A stretch of 26,222 bases of DNA from TWA4 sp034086685 (lineage in GTDB: Bacteria; Bacillota; Clostridia; Lachnospirales; Lachnospiraceae), in NCBI GenBank assembly GCA_034086685.1, contig JAXDZY010000116.1, positions 1-26,222 of the forward strand, in the 5' to 3' direction. Made by a program: the position numbers and the translations under genes. Numbering within the stretch: the first letter of the stretch is position 1; every line of letters starts with the position of its first letter. The notes below the pieces were generated by a model that was given only the letters and a program-made list of their open reading frames with translations, ran no database searches and was not told the DNA's origin. Shown here piece by piece: positions 7,645 to 16,240 of this stretch.

Positions 7645-8600
7645 AACCATCTCACCTTTATCATATATTCGTTAAGATCCGCCTGATCTTTTTTCATCTG
7701 TTTCATCCACCGCCGATGTCTTCTGTTCTGCCCGGGATCCCACAGATATGCCCGAACCTTTTCCTGCGGCAGGTCTGCAAGAAGATACTGCAGATGATGG
7801 TTCAGCAGCATGAAATAAAGTCTGTCATAATCTTTTCTGAATAATTTAAGACCGGATCTGCAGATGCTTTCATAACCGTACAGCCCCCAGGTTATCAGAC
7901 GCGGCAGCACGGTCTCCGGATCCAGACTTCCAAGAAGAGAAGAATCCCGCTGAAAATAGTTATAACATATATTGCATAAAAATCGAAGTCTCTTTGCATA
8001 CAGAAGGTACTGAAACGTAAAAAGATAATCTTCTGCAAAAACTTCCCGGGTAGACACAAAACGCAGTCCGTGCGCTTCAATCAGACTTCTCCTGAAAATC
8101 CTGAAGCACACCTCCCAGCCTGTCTGATACTGCATAAAGCGATCAAAAAAGAAAGCAAAACGATCTTTTTCACCTGAGAATGTCACCGTCTCATTCTCCA
8201 CCGCATACAGCAGACGCTCTGTTTCCTCTCCCTGCGCATTGACCTTCCGGGCATTATAGCAGTAAAGATCTGCAGGGCAGAGACTGATCTGATCATTCAG
8301 AAGTTCAAGCAGATCCAGTTCCACCCGGTCATCGCTGTCAACAAAAACGATCCATTCCCCTGCGGCATGATCAAGACCTGTATTTCTGGCACCGGACAGC
8401 CCCTGATTTACCTGATGGACCACCCGGATCCTGTCATGCCGTGATGCATACCGGTCGCAGATCTCACCGGAAGTATCTCCGGAACCATCATCCACCAGAA
8501 TGACCTCATACTCTTTAAAGGACTGATTTATAATAGAATCCAGACATCCCTCCAGATATTTTTCCACATTATAAACCGGAACGATTATACTGAACTGCAT
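7641..8600 (-). CDS. GT2-type glycosyltransferase
   Basis: An inverting GT-A glycosyltransferase of 319 residues. SIIVPVYNVEKYLEGCLDSI (4-23) opens the nucleotide-binding fold, ILVDDGSGD (34-42) follows, and the metal-binding DxD is DSD (88-90) in FVDSDD. The C-terminal 200 residues, which set acceptor choice, differ from those of the other GT2 enzymes here. ATG with GAGGTG upstream is preferred to an in-frame GTG at 8609. It lies between the permease gene (15-bp gap) and a GT4 gene (4-bp overlap), so the ABC exporter genes are interrupted by two glycosyltransferases. Confidence 0.87.
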   Translation of the reverse strand: MQFSIIVPVYNVEKYLEGCLDSIINQSFKEYEVILVDDGSGDTSGEICDRYASRHDRIRVVHQVNQGLSGARNTGLDHAAGEWIVFVDSDDRVELDLLELLNDQISLCPADLYCYNARKVNAQGEETERLLYAVENETVTFSGEKDRFAFFFDRFMQYQTGWEVCFRIFRRSLIEAHGLRFVSTREVFAEDYLFTFQYLLYAKRLRFLCNICYNYFQRDSSLLGSLDPETVLPRLITWGLYGYESICRSGLKLFRKDYDRLYFMLLNHHLQYLLADLPQEKVRAYLWDPGQNRRHRRWMKQMKKDQADLNEYMIKVRWL

Positions 8601-8615
8601 ATTCAACACCTCATA

Positions 8616-9479
8616 TTATACAACGTCAATAAAATTTTTTTCCGTCTGATTGAACAGAATCATTCCCAGAAACAGAATTACACCGGTTATTGCCGCACTG
8701 TAAAGCAGTGCTCCCCTGTGAATCATCCCGCTGCCCGTCAGGCAGAACCTGAATGCTTCAACAACAGATGCCATGGGATTCAGAAGAACCAGCTTCTGTA
8801 AAAAATCCGGCAGCTGGGAAATGGGATAAAGCACAGGTGAGGCATACATCAGCAGCTGCATCCCAAAATTCATGAAATGGCTCAGATCCCGGTACCGGAT
8901 GGTAAGGGAAGAAACGATCATGCCCATGGCCATTCCCAGAAGCCCTGCTTCCAGCACAAGGAAAGGCACCAGCAGAAGATACGGCCCCGTAAATGATGTT
9001 TCCCCCTGTGCCAGATAAACACACCATACCACCAGAAATACCATCATCTGGATGAGCAGGCGTACCAGTTCAAACAGAACCTGCGATACAGGAACCACCA
9101 GCCTCGGAAAATAGATTTTCCCGAACAGCTGCGTATTATTACTGAATATACCTGTGTTTCCATTAACACATCCTGCAAAAAAAGACCACAGAACATTGGC
9201 AGACATATAAAACAGAAAGTAGGGAATATTTCCCGACTGAAATTTCCCCACATACCCGAAAACCAGTGAAAACAGGCCTGAGGAAAAAATGGGATTCAGA
9301 ATGATCCACAGAGGCCCCAGAATCGTCTGTTTGTACTGAATCTGATAATTTCTTTTTACCAGCATAAAAATCATGCTTCGATACTGCCAGAGCTCTTTAA
9401 CGGGAATATCAAGCAGCGCCGTCTTCGGTTCAATCACCGCCGTCCACTGTTCTTCCATTCGCTCATTTTGAACTCCCAT
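8616..9479 (-). CDS. Wzm/TagG-type polysaccharide ABC exporter permease
   Basis: An ABC-2 type inner-membrane permease of 287 residues. After a short cytosolic N-terminus comes the family hallmark KRNYQIQYKQTILGPLW (about residues 43-59), then six hydrophobic segments, with a second conserved run LSHFMNFGMQLLMYASPVLYPIS. This matches Wzm, TagG and RgpC proteins, which form the channel exporting undecaprenyl-linked glycans with a Wzt/TagH/RgpD ATPase; the candidate partner is the gene ending at 5241. ATG is chosen for its GGAGGTGA site. A longer frame to 9503 would overlap the preceding gene and place that site inside the coding region. Confidence 0.9.
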   Translation of the reverse strand: MGVQNERMEEQWTAVIEPKTALLDIPVKELWQYRSMIFMLVKRNYQIQYKQTILGPLWIILNPIFSSGLFSLVFGYVGKFQSGNIPYFLFYMSANVLWSFFAGCVNGNTGIFSNNTQLFGKIYFPRLVVPVSQVLFELVRLLIQMMVFLVVWCVYLAQGETSFTGPYLLLVPFLVLEAGLLGMAMGMIVSSLTIRYRDLSHFMNFGMQLLMYASPVLYPISQLPDFLQKLVLLNPMASVVEAFRFCLTGSGMIHRGALLYSAAITGVILFLGMILFNQTEKNFIDVV

Positions 9480-9483
9480 CTTC

Positions 9484-10440
9484 TCACCTCCAGTATTTTT
9501 CATAAAATTTCCCCGAATCAGTTAAGAAAAGTATCCAGCCTTTCATTCCTTTCACCGTCCTGGCCGGATATCTGAAAAAGCTTGCCAGAAAACGGAATTT
9601 TAACCGGGCACCGGTCAATCCCCCTGAAAAACAACGGTACTGGTTGATTATACTCCATCTGTATGCCTTGAGACTTCGATAATACAGCCTCCGGTTCAGC
9701 CGCCTGCACAGCCGTACCCGGTCTTCTGCTGCATCCAGTGCATCCAGATGCCGAAGATCCTCTGAATGGACACTTCCGGTGATGCTGTCCGCTCTCCGGC
9801 GGTAACCGTACAGACGGGCACCTGTTTCCACCACTGTCACCGCATTTTCAACCAGATCATTGATATAAAACTCATCTTCATGCCACCTGCCCGGCATAAA
9901 ATTCAGCTTTAACGCCAGATCTCTCCTGAGCAGCTTATTCCATGACACCGCAAATTCCGGTTTTTTACATCCTGCAGAAGTCTCGGACAGATATTCATAC
10001 AATTCCTCCCTTGAAATCAGAACCGGTATATTTTCCCCTCCTGCATCAGACGGCAAAGTGTCCGTAAACCGTATAAAACTGCACCAGGAAACATCCGCTC
10101 CATATAAAACGGCATTATCATACAGCACCCGAAGATAACCGGGCAGAATACAGTCATCGGAATCCACAAAACAGAGATAGGCTCCCTGTGAAAGCTCCAC
10201 CCCGGTATTGCGGGCACAGGATAAGCCTTCATTCCGGGTTTTATGAATAACTCTTACCCTGGAATCTTTCCGGGCATATTCATCACAGATATCACCCGAC
10301 CGGTCCACGGAACAGTCATCCACCAGAATCAGTTCAAAATTCTCATATTCCTGATTTAAAACAGACTGAATGCAGTCATCCAGATAGGCTTCCACATTGT
10401 AAACCGGAACAATTACCGTGATCAGCTGATTTTTCATCAT
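9484..10440 (-). CDS. GT2-type glycosyltransferase
   Basis: A 318-residue GT-A enzyme. LITVIVPVYNVEAYLDDCIQ is at 6-25, LILVDDCSVDRSG at 37-49 and the metal-binding DSD at 93-95. The first acidic motif reads DDCS instead of the usual DDGS, a tolerable but uncommon change. The C-terminal part is basic (many Arg) and ends YEKYWR, suggesting peripheral membrane contact, as expected for lipid-linked acceptors. ATG has GAGGGGAG 6 nt upstream. A gap of 54 bp to the previous gene is the widest between glycosyltransferases in the run and shows no clear promoter. Confidence 0.86.
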   Translation of the reverse strand: MMKNQLITVIVPVYNVEAYLDDCIQSVLNQEYENFELILVDDCSVDRSGDICDEYARKDSRVRVIHKTRNEGLSCARNTGVELSQGAYLCFVDSDDCILPGYLRVLYDNAVLYGADVSWCSFIRFTDTLPSDAGGENIPVLISREELYEYLSETSAGCKKPEFAVSWNKLLRRDLALKLNFMPGRWHEDEFYINDLVENAVTVVETGARLYGYRRRADSITGSVHSEDLRHLDALDAAEDRVRLCRRLNRRLYYRSLKAYRWSIINQYRCFSGGLTGARLKFRFLASFFRYPARTVKGMKGWILFLTDSGKFYEKYWR

Positions 10441-10494
10441 GACATACTCCCCTCATCCGGATATATCCATATACGGTACTTTCTCATTTCTTCC

Positions 10495-11556
10495 TTATTC
10501 CAGGTACGGTTTCTGCCTCCCTTTATAAAAACATCCGATTCCCGGCAGACCGCGCAGAAAATTTTTCACCATGTAAAACAGAAATAAACGTTTCCGGTAT
10601 CCACGTTTAAGCATACTGCCAAGAAGTCTCTGTGTCCTGTTTTCACCGTAAAAACCGTATTGACCGGTTTTATCCCATAATGGCCTGCATTCATCCAGAA
10701 TTTCATGAAATCCTTCCCATTTCTGATGTATGGAAGATTTTCTTTTTACCATTGTACTCAGTTCCGCATTAAGCAGCCAGTAAAAATAGGAACAGAACCG
10801 CTCCCGAACCACCTTCTGCTCAGATTCTTCCAGAAATTCCGCAGCTTTTTCCATCCTGAGAACCTGAGTCTTCCAGTAGACAGAATAATCATCGGTAACG
10901 GATTTGGGCCGAAAATCGTAATAATAGACCTTACGCTTCACATAACAGACATTTCTGCAGCATTTCAGATAGTCCAGATTAAACAGCATATCCTCGGACC
11001 AGCGGATATTTTCCGGAAAAACCAGACCATTATCCTTAATCAGCCGGGTCCTGTACAGCTTTCCGAGAATACCGCCGTAATAGACAGAAGCAATGTGGCG
11101 TGAAAAATGTTCTCTGACGCTTTCCATTCCCAAAAGCCCTTCCATATCGCCGCCGGTAAATAATCTGTCGTCTCCTGTATCAAAACAGCCGATTGCCAGA
11201 TCGGCCTCAGGATGCTCTTCCAGTCCTTTCACCTGCCATTCCAGAGCTCTCTCGGGAAGAGTATCATCTGCATCGAGGAAACAGACATACAGAGTCTCAG
11301 CCTGCCGAAGAGCTGTATTTCTTGCTGCGGAAACACCTTTGTGAGATCCGCAGATCAGGCAAAATCTCCCATCCTGTCTGCAGTATTTAAGAGCTGCTGC
11401 TTTTGTACGGTCTGTGGAACCGTCATCCACGATCAGTACCTGAAAACGGGAAAATGTCTGCTTTCTGACAGAATCCAGACATTTTCCCAGAGTCTTCTCC
11501 CCATTATAACAGGGAATAATAACCGTTATAAGCGGGGTAATTTTCCTGTCCTCCAT
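10495..11556 (-). CDS. GT2-type glycosyltransferase
   Basis: A 353-residue GT-A enzyme, the longest GT2 of the cluster. LITVIIPCYNGEKTLGKCLD is at 9-28, LIVDDGSTDRT at 41-51, and the metal site is DAD (95-97) in FLDADD. The longer C-terminus contains YYDFRPKSVTDDYS and a basic tail. ATG is preceded by AGGAGAG, with 16 bp to the previous gene. It is the most divergent of the four GT2 genes in its core motif (CYNGEKTL rather than VYNVExYL), so it may use a different acceptor. Confidence 0.87.
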   Translation of the reverse strand: MEDRKITPLITVIIPCYNGEKTLGKCLDSVRKQTFSRFQVLIVDDGSTDRTKAAALKYCRQDGRFCLICGSHKGVSAARNTALRQAETLYVCFLDADDTLPERALEWQVKGLEEHPEADLAIGCFDTGDDRLFTGGDMEGLLGMESVREHFSRHIASVYYGGILGKLYRTRLIKDNGLVFPENIRWSEDMLFNLDYLKCCRNVCYVKRKVYYYDFRPKSVTDDYSVYWKTQVLRMEKAAEFLEESEQKVVRERFCSYFYWLLNAELSTMVKRKSSIHQKWEGFHEILDECRPLWDKTGQYGFYGENRTQRLLGSMLKRGYRKRLFLFYMVKNFLRGLPGIGCFYKGRQKPYLE

Positions 11557-11572
11557 ATAAATCTCTCCTATC

Positions 11573-12520
11573 CTATCTTCCGAAAATAAGAAAGACAGCC
11601 AGTTTGATCCTGTATTTCCAGCCGATGTGAAGCATTACGTCTCTGTTTTGCAGAATCTCTGCTGCCTTTCTTTTAAGCAGCTTCATACAGGAACGGTATC
11701 TGTCCTCACCGCAATCCTTCATACTTCTGTACAAAACACGTATCTTTCGTATACAGCTTTCATATTCCGCATATTTCAGGGCGTCCCGGTGCAGTTCATC
11801 AAAATAGCGGATCCGGAATTCAATGGACTCCAGAGCATCCATTTTTTTCAGGCTGAATGCACTTCCGGTGATACTGTCCGGCCTCTGCCTGTAAAAATAC
11901 AATTTCCGCCCGGTCAGGACCATGGTTCTGCTGCAGTAAAGAATCTGCGGGGTCAGATACATATCCTCATAACATTTCCCTTCCGGGTAACGCAGACCGT
12001 ATTCTTTGAAAAATTTCCGGTCATAAAGCTTGTTCCAGGCCACCGTAACGACCACATCATTCTGATTCATTTTCTCCAGAACATCATTGCCCCGCCGTAT
12101 TTCCACCCGGTCATCCCCGCCCCAGCTGTCCGCTTTTTCCGGTTTTTCCGCTTTTATGAAATCACAGGCTGCCAGATCCGCATCATATCTGCGAATCAGC
12201 TGAATCAGGATATTCAGATAATCCGGATGAAGCTGATCGTCACTGTCCAGGAAAGCAAAATAATCACCCGAAGCAAGCTCAATCCCTGTATTCCTGGCGG
12301 CAGACAGTCCACGGTTCCTGCCATGAACCACCCGGATCCGGGGATCCTTTTCGGCATATTCATCACAGACAGCGCCGGATCCATCCGTCGAACCGTCATC
12401 CACCACTATGATCTCATATGGTTCAAAAGTCTGGCATAATACACTGTCCAGACAATCTCTCAGATAGTTTTCCACATTATACACCGGTATGATCACCGAT
12501 ATCTTTTCCTGTCCGATCAT
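11573..12520 (-). CDS. GT2-type glycosyltransferase
   Basis: A 315-residue GT-A enzyme. ISVIIPVYNVENYLRDCLDS is at 7-26, IVVDDGSTDGSG at 38-49, and DSD (92-94) in FLDSDD binds the metal. A later YRQRPDSITGSAFS stretch is also seen, in similar form (RADSITGS), in the GT2 at 9484, suggesting these two are close paralogues. ATG is chosen with GGGTGAG upstream; an in-frame GTG at 12550, six bases after the previous stop, has no ribosome site. The hydrophobic end (IKLAVFLIFGR) may touch the membrane. Confidence 0.86.
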   Translation of the reverse strand: MIGQEKISVIIPVYNVENYLRDCLDSVLCQTFEPYEIIVVDDGSTDGSGAVCDEYAEKDPRIRVVHGRNRGLSAARNTGIELASGDYFAFLDSDDQLHPDYLNILIQLIRRYDADLAACDFIKAEKPEKADSWGGDDRVEIRRGNDVLEKMNQNDVVVTVAWNKLYDRKFFKEYGLRYPEGKCYEDMYLTPQILYCSRTMVLTGRKLYFYRQRPDSITGSAFSLKKMDALESIEFRIRYFDELHRDALKYAEYESCIRKIRVLYRSMKDCGEDRYRSCMKLLKRKAAEILQNRDVMLHIGWKYRIKLAVFLIFGR

Positions 12521-12556
12521 ATACTCACCCAAACCATCCTGTATTTTCACGGAAAA

Positions 12557-13657
12557 TCAGCCAAACAGCGATGTCAGCTTTTTCACGGATGCTTCCACAG
12601 TATAATCACTGTTTTTCAGCAGCTTTGTCTCATCATATCTGACCGGAGGTGTCTCCAGAATTTTCTCTGCCCAGATTTCTTCCGGTTCTTTCAGATCAAT
12701 AAAATGGACATGACCCGTCACATTGACTTCCCCGGGCACCACACCCGCGCTGGTAAAACATTCCAGTCCTGCTGCCTGAGCCTCCAGAAGAGCAATCCCG
12801 AATCCTTCAAACCGGGAAGGAAGCAGAAAAATGTCCATCATCTGAAGATAATCCGGCACATTGTCAACTGCACCTGCCAGAATCACACAATCCTCCAGCC
12901 CGTATTCCCGAATCAGACTCTCCAGCCTTTCCCGTTCCGGTCCGTCACCTGCTGCCAGAAAACAGGAATCAGGCCTTTTTTTATGGTAGGCCCGAAATAT
13001 CTCCAGAGCAAAATCCATATTTTTCAAACGGACCAGCCGGGCACAGCTTCCCAGTACCACTGTATTCTCATGCACATGGTATGCCCGGCGCATCTGCTTC
13101 CTGCGGACCGGATCCGCCTGAAACCGGTCAAATTCCACAGCATCGGGAATTACGGTGAAGGAAGTTCCCCGAAAAGCAAATTCCCCGGCCGCCTGAGAGC
13201 AGGCCAGGAAATCAGTAACATTTTTCCTTTTTGTCATGTGAAAATACAGTTCATACAGCCGGTTTTTCCAGGTCCGGTCGTGGAAATATCCGGTACTGTG
13301 TGCATGCATGACCCGGTATTTCATCCCTCTTCTCCTGGCCTCCGCAAGCAGTCTGTATGCCGTATCCACTGACTGAATATTGATATACACGCCATCCCAT
13401 TCACCCGGATGCATATCAAAAAACTGCCTGACCGAAACGGCACCGGGCAGTTTTCTCTCACACCACTGATAATATTCCCTGAAAATCCGGCCTCCTGCAT
13501 CTCTAATCTCTCTTTCATAAGGGATTTCCCCTGTATCATATGGAAACAGAAAATCAAACACGGGCCCGGACAGTCCAATTGCCCGGTATAATGTCATAAA
13601 ATAGCTTTCTGTTCCTCCGATTGTGGAGGACAGGCCGTAAACCAGAATTTTTTTCAT
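12557..13657 (-). CDS. GT4-type glycosyltransferase
   Basis: A 366-residue GT-B enzyme. MKKILVYGLSSTIGGTESYF opens the acceptor domain with the usual glycine loop. LGSCARLVRLKNMDFALEIF marks the donor domain and EGFGIALLE near residue 284 is the nucleotide-sugar motif. It resembles EpsF-type transferases of exopolysaccharide loci. The ATG overlaps the upstream stop as ATGA, and AGGAGG lies 10 nt before it, so the two genes are translationally coupled. A longer frame to 13690 would cover that site and is rejected. Confidence 0.86.
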   Translation of the reverse strand: MKKILVYGLSSTIGGTESYFMTLYRAIGLSGPVFDFLFPYDTGEIPYEREIRDAGGRIFREYYQWCERKLPGAVSVRQFFDMHPGEWDGVYINIQSVDTAYRLLAEARRRGMKYRVMHAHSTGYFHDRTWKNRLYELYFHMTKRKNVTDFLACSQAAGEFAFRGTSFTVIPDAVEFDRFQADPVRRKQMRRAYHVHENTVVLGSCARLVRLKNMDFALEIFRAYHKKRPDSCFLAAGDGPERERLESLIREYGLEDCVILAGAVDNVPDYLQMMDIFLLPSRFEGFGIALLEAQAAGLECFTSAGVVPGEVNVTGHVHFIDLKEPEEIWAEKILETPPVRYDETKLLKNSDYTVEASVKKLTSLFG

Positions 13658-14721
13658 GGGCAGACAACCTCCTGCATCAGCTCTTCCCACCGGACAATAT
13701 TTTTCTCAAGATACAGCCGTTTTACAGACTCTTCAGCCCTTCTGCGCGTCTCTTCCAGCCCCTGTTCAGATGAAATCAGTTCATCCAGCAGTCCTGCCAG
13801 TTTTTCCTGATCCCCCACCGGAAACAGCCAGCCGTTTTCCCCATGACTGATCAGTTCCGCAGGGCCGCTGACACAGTCAGCGGAAATACAGAGGTCACCG
13901 GCATATAAAGCCTCACACAGGACATTGGGAAAACCTTCATAAAAAGAGGACAGAACAAAAATGCTTGCGCGGCACATCTGCTCATAAGGTTTTTCCGTTT
14001 TTCCGCAAAGAAATACCTGCCTTTCCAGATCATATTTCCGGATCTCATGCTGCAGCTCTGTTCTCATGCTGCCATCCCCGAAAATCTTTACCTTCCATCC
14101 GGGATATTTTCTGCTGATTCCGGAAAAAGCTCTGATGAGTGTTTTGAAATCCTTCTGCTTTTCCAGTCTGCCCATGGACAGTATCACTTTTTCCCTTTCA
14201 ACCGGGCCTGTGAGCTGACTGTCCAGTGCACCTGTATCAATACAGTTTTCAATGACCCGGATCTTCGGCTTAAGAACTCTCCAATAATAATTCCTGATCT
14301 GATTTGTCTGAACCACGATTCTGTCCGCCCGCATATACAGCAGACTGCTGATGCAGAATACCAATTTGGAATGCTCCTTTAACGGGTTATTCCGATCACA
14401 TACGATAACTCTGTTTTTACGAAAAAGACTGCATAAAAGGACAAGGCAGTTGCACCGGCTCAAAAAAGAGACGGAAACATCTGCTGCACCTTTCTTTATG
14501 CGGCTTTGTATCCGGAAAAAATCTTTAACAGCTGCCATTTTCCCTCTGCTGCAGACTTTCACCAGAGAAACAGTATCAGGCACTTTATAAAACTGCGGCT
14601 TTTTTTCCAGAGAAATGATTGCTGCATCATGCCCTGAAGCAGCCATCTGCGATGCAATGGCAACCAGCACCTTCTCAGCACCGCCGCAGGAGAGACTGCT
14701 TATATAAAAATCAATTTTCAT
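13654..14721 (-). CDS. GT4-type glycosyltransferase
   Basis: A 355-residue GT-B enzyme. MKIDFYISSLSCGGAEKVLV carries the GGAEK acceptor-side loop, VILSMGRLEKQKDFKTLI starts the donor domain and EGFPNVLCE near residue 262 is the donor-binding motif. This combination is common in capsule and amylovoran-type transferases. It overlaps the preceding gene by 11 bp and has no visible Shine-Dalgarno, so its translation probably depends on coupling to the upstream gene. Donor sugar is unknown. Confidence 0.86.
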   Translation of the reverse strand: MKIDFYISSLSCGGAEKVLVAIASQMAASGHDAAIISLEKKPQFYKVPDTVSLVKVCSRGKMAAVKDFFRIQSRIKKGAADVSVSFLSRCNCLVLLCSLFRKNRVIVCDRNNPLKEHSKLVFCISSLLYMRADRIVVQTNQIRNYYWRVLKPKIRVIENCIDTGALDSQLTGPVEREKVILSMGRLEKQKDFKTLIRAFSGISRKYPGWKVKIFGDGSMRTELQHEIRKYDLERQVFLCGKTEKPYEQMCRASIFVLSSFYEGFPNVLCEALYAGDLCISADCVSGPAELISHGENGWLFPVGDQEKLAGLLDELISSEQGLEETRRRAEESVKRLYLEKNIVRWEELMQEVVCP

Positions 14722-15853
14722 GTGTGTATAATTTCAGTGTTTTCTCCACAACTTCATCCCAGTGATATTTCCGGCAGATAAAATCAGCTGAGGCCTTTTT
14801 ATATCGGTTAACCATTGCTTCATCATCACACAGCATCTGAAGTTTATCCCTCAGATCACTGATATCACTCTTTCTGAACAGAACGGCTTTATCCTCGACC
14901 ACCTCCGTACACTCGGGAATATCACTGACCAGACAGCAGCAGCCATAACTCATGGCCTCCAGAAGGCTCAGGGACATCCCCTCCAGATCAGTGGGCAGCG
15001 TATACAGATAAGCGTTGCTGTACAGCTCATCCAGTATGGGCCGCTGTACAAATCCCGTAAAAAGAATCCTGTCATCTGCGGCTGCCATTTTAATCAGTTT
15101 TCTCGTATACTTGTCCGTGTCAGACGAACAACCGGCAATGACCAGCTTCTTTTTCGTGTTCACTTTGCTGAATGCCTCGATGAGATACTGGATGCCCTTT
15201 TCCGGAACCAGACGCCCCAGAAAAAGAATATACTCATTCTTCCGCAGGCCATACTGCTGACGAATCAGATCCGGCTCCATAATAACTGCTCTGTTCACAC
15301 CGTTGGAAATAAAATGTGTATCCCGTCCGTATCTGCTTTTAAAATATCTGCGTGTGTTTTCATTGAGTACAATAATCTCATCCGCAAATTTCACTGCCAT
15401 CTTTTCACCGATACTGAGATACAGCTTCGCCAGTATTCCCCACTTGGCTCTCCTGTGATCCAGGCCGTGAATTGTGACAATGCAGCGTTTTCCCATCCGT
15501 TTGGGAAGCCACATCATCCCGCAGGAACCTTCTGCGTGAAAATGAACCACATCATATTCTCCGAAAGCTGCTTCAATTGCCGCCGAAAAAGAAGATGTAA
15601 GTGCGGCCCATCCTCTCCAGTTTATGGTAAATACCGGTTTTATCCGAACGCCTCTGTACTGCTTTACAAAATCATTATCTATCTCTTTGCCGCTGACACG
15701 ATGTCTTTTCCTGTTTAAACAGGTAACATCATGTCCCAGCTTAACCATGCGGGTACTCAGTTCTTCTACAACAACTTCAATGCCGCCCTCCCGGGAAGGG
15801 ATACTTTTATGCCCCAGCATGGCAATTTTCAACCTGCCTGTTTCTTTTTTCAT
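14711..15853 (-). CDS. GT4-type glycosyltransferase, RgpA/DUF1972-like N-terminus
   Basis: First confident gene of the glycan operon, 380 residues. The N-terminal IAMLGHKSIPSREGGIEVVV resembles the DUF1972-type opening of RgpA/EpsD-like transferases (GxxGxPxxxGGxE), which often add an early sugar such as rhamnose to the lipid carrier; this is a family analogy, not proof. Further motifs are VHFHAEG, VTIHGLDHRRAKWG, FLGRLVPEKGIQYLIEA and EGMSLSLLE near residue 291. ATG with GGGGAGA 7 nt upstream is preferred over an ATG at 15868 that overlaps this site. A possible remnant frame ends 22 bp upstream. Confidence 0.86.
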   Translation of the reverse strand: MKKETGRLKIAMLGHKSIPSREGGIEVVVEELSTRMVKLGHDVTCLNRKRHRVSGKEIDNDFVKQYRGVRIKPVFTINWRGWAALTSSFSAAIEAAFGEYDVVHFHAEGSCGMMWLPKRMGKRCIVTIHGLDHRRAKWGILAKLYLSIGEKMAVKFADEIIVLNENTRRYFKSRYGRDTHFISNGVNRAVIMEPDLIRQQYGLRKNEYILFLGRLVPEKGIQYLIEAFSKVNTKKKLVIAGCSSDTDKYTRKLIKMAAADDRILFTGFVQRPILDELYSNAYLYTLPTDLEGMSLSLLEAMSYGCCCLVSDIPECTEVVEDKAVLFRKSDISDLRDKLQMLCDDEAMVNRYKKASADFICRKYHWDEVVEKTLKLYTHEN

Positions 15854-15875
15854 ATGAATTCTCCCCATTTCAGCA

Positions 15876-16094
15876 TTATGCGGTATTAATCATTTTTCTC
15901 CCAATCTCTTCCCACAGTGTTTTACATTTCTCCAGCTCATATGCTTCCTGTAAAAACATAAAATATGAACTGTTCAAAAAAATTACTCTTTCGTATAGTT
16001 TCATGGATTCTGTATGCAGAAAATCCCATCCCTCTGAAAGAGCAGTCTTAAATATAAGTGTACCATATTTTATACTGCTTGACCATATGTCTGA
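15876..16094 (-). pseudogene. Open frame without proper start, possible gene remnant or leader peptide
   Basis: Between the opp terminator and the first glycosyltransferase a minus-strand frame stays open for 72 codons after a TAA at 16095-16097. Its composition looks protein-like (amphipathic, charged), with stretches such as SEGWDFLHTESMKLYERV and LQEAYELEKCKTLWEEIG. No ATG, GTG or TTG with a ribosome site occurs at its head; the first ATG (16004) would give a 42-residue peptide without Shine-Dalgarno. The frame ends 22 bp before the next start, as an operon gene would. I do not recognise the family. It may be the 3' remnant of a deleted gene, or chance. Confidence 0.35.
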
Positions 16095-16098
16095 TTAA
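16069..16098 (-). promoter_or_regulatory. Weak candidate promoter of the glycan operon
   Basis: Minus strand TTAATC (16093-16098), an 18-bp spacer and TATAAA (16069-16074). This is the best pair found between the opp terminator and the first glycosyltransferase, but the -35 is poor. It lies inside the possible remnant frame and would leave an untranslated leader of about 210 nt. Confidence 0.3.
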
Positions 16099-16163
16099 CT
16101 TTTTACCAAAAGAACCTCACAGATTCCCAAAATCGTCCTATATCAATATAATGCTGGTTTAAC

Positions 16164-16201
16164 GGAAAAATCCCGGAAAACCACAACGGAATTCCGGGAT
16201 T
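16164..16201 (-). terminator. Terminator of the opp operon
   Basis: Minus-strand arms AATCCCGGAA (16192-16201) and TTCCGGGATT (16169-16178) form a perfect 10-bp stem with a 13-nt loop, followed by TTT. It starts 40 bp past the oppF stop and divides the opp operon from the glycan operon. Confidence 0.8.
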
Positions 16202-16240
16202 ATAATCTTTTTCTGTTTCAAATGATGTTTCCGACACTGC

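Noticed and set aside
11627..12439. Plus-strand open frame of 270 codons opposite a GT2 gene
   Set aside because: Antisense to a glycosyltransferase with intact motifs; no ribosome site or domain.
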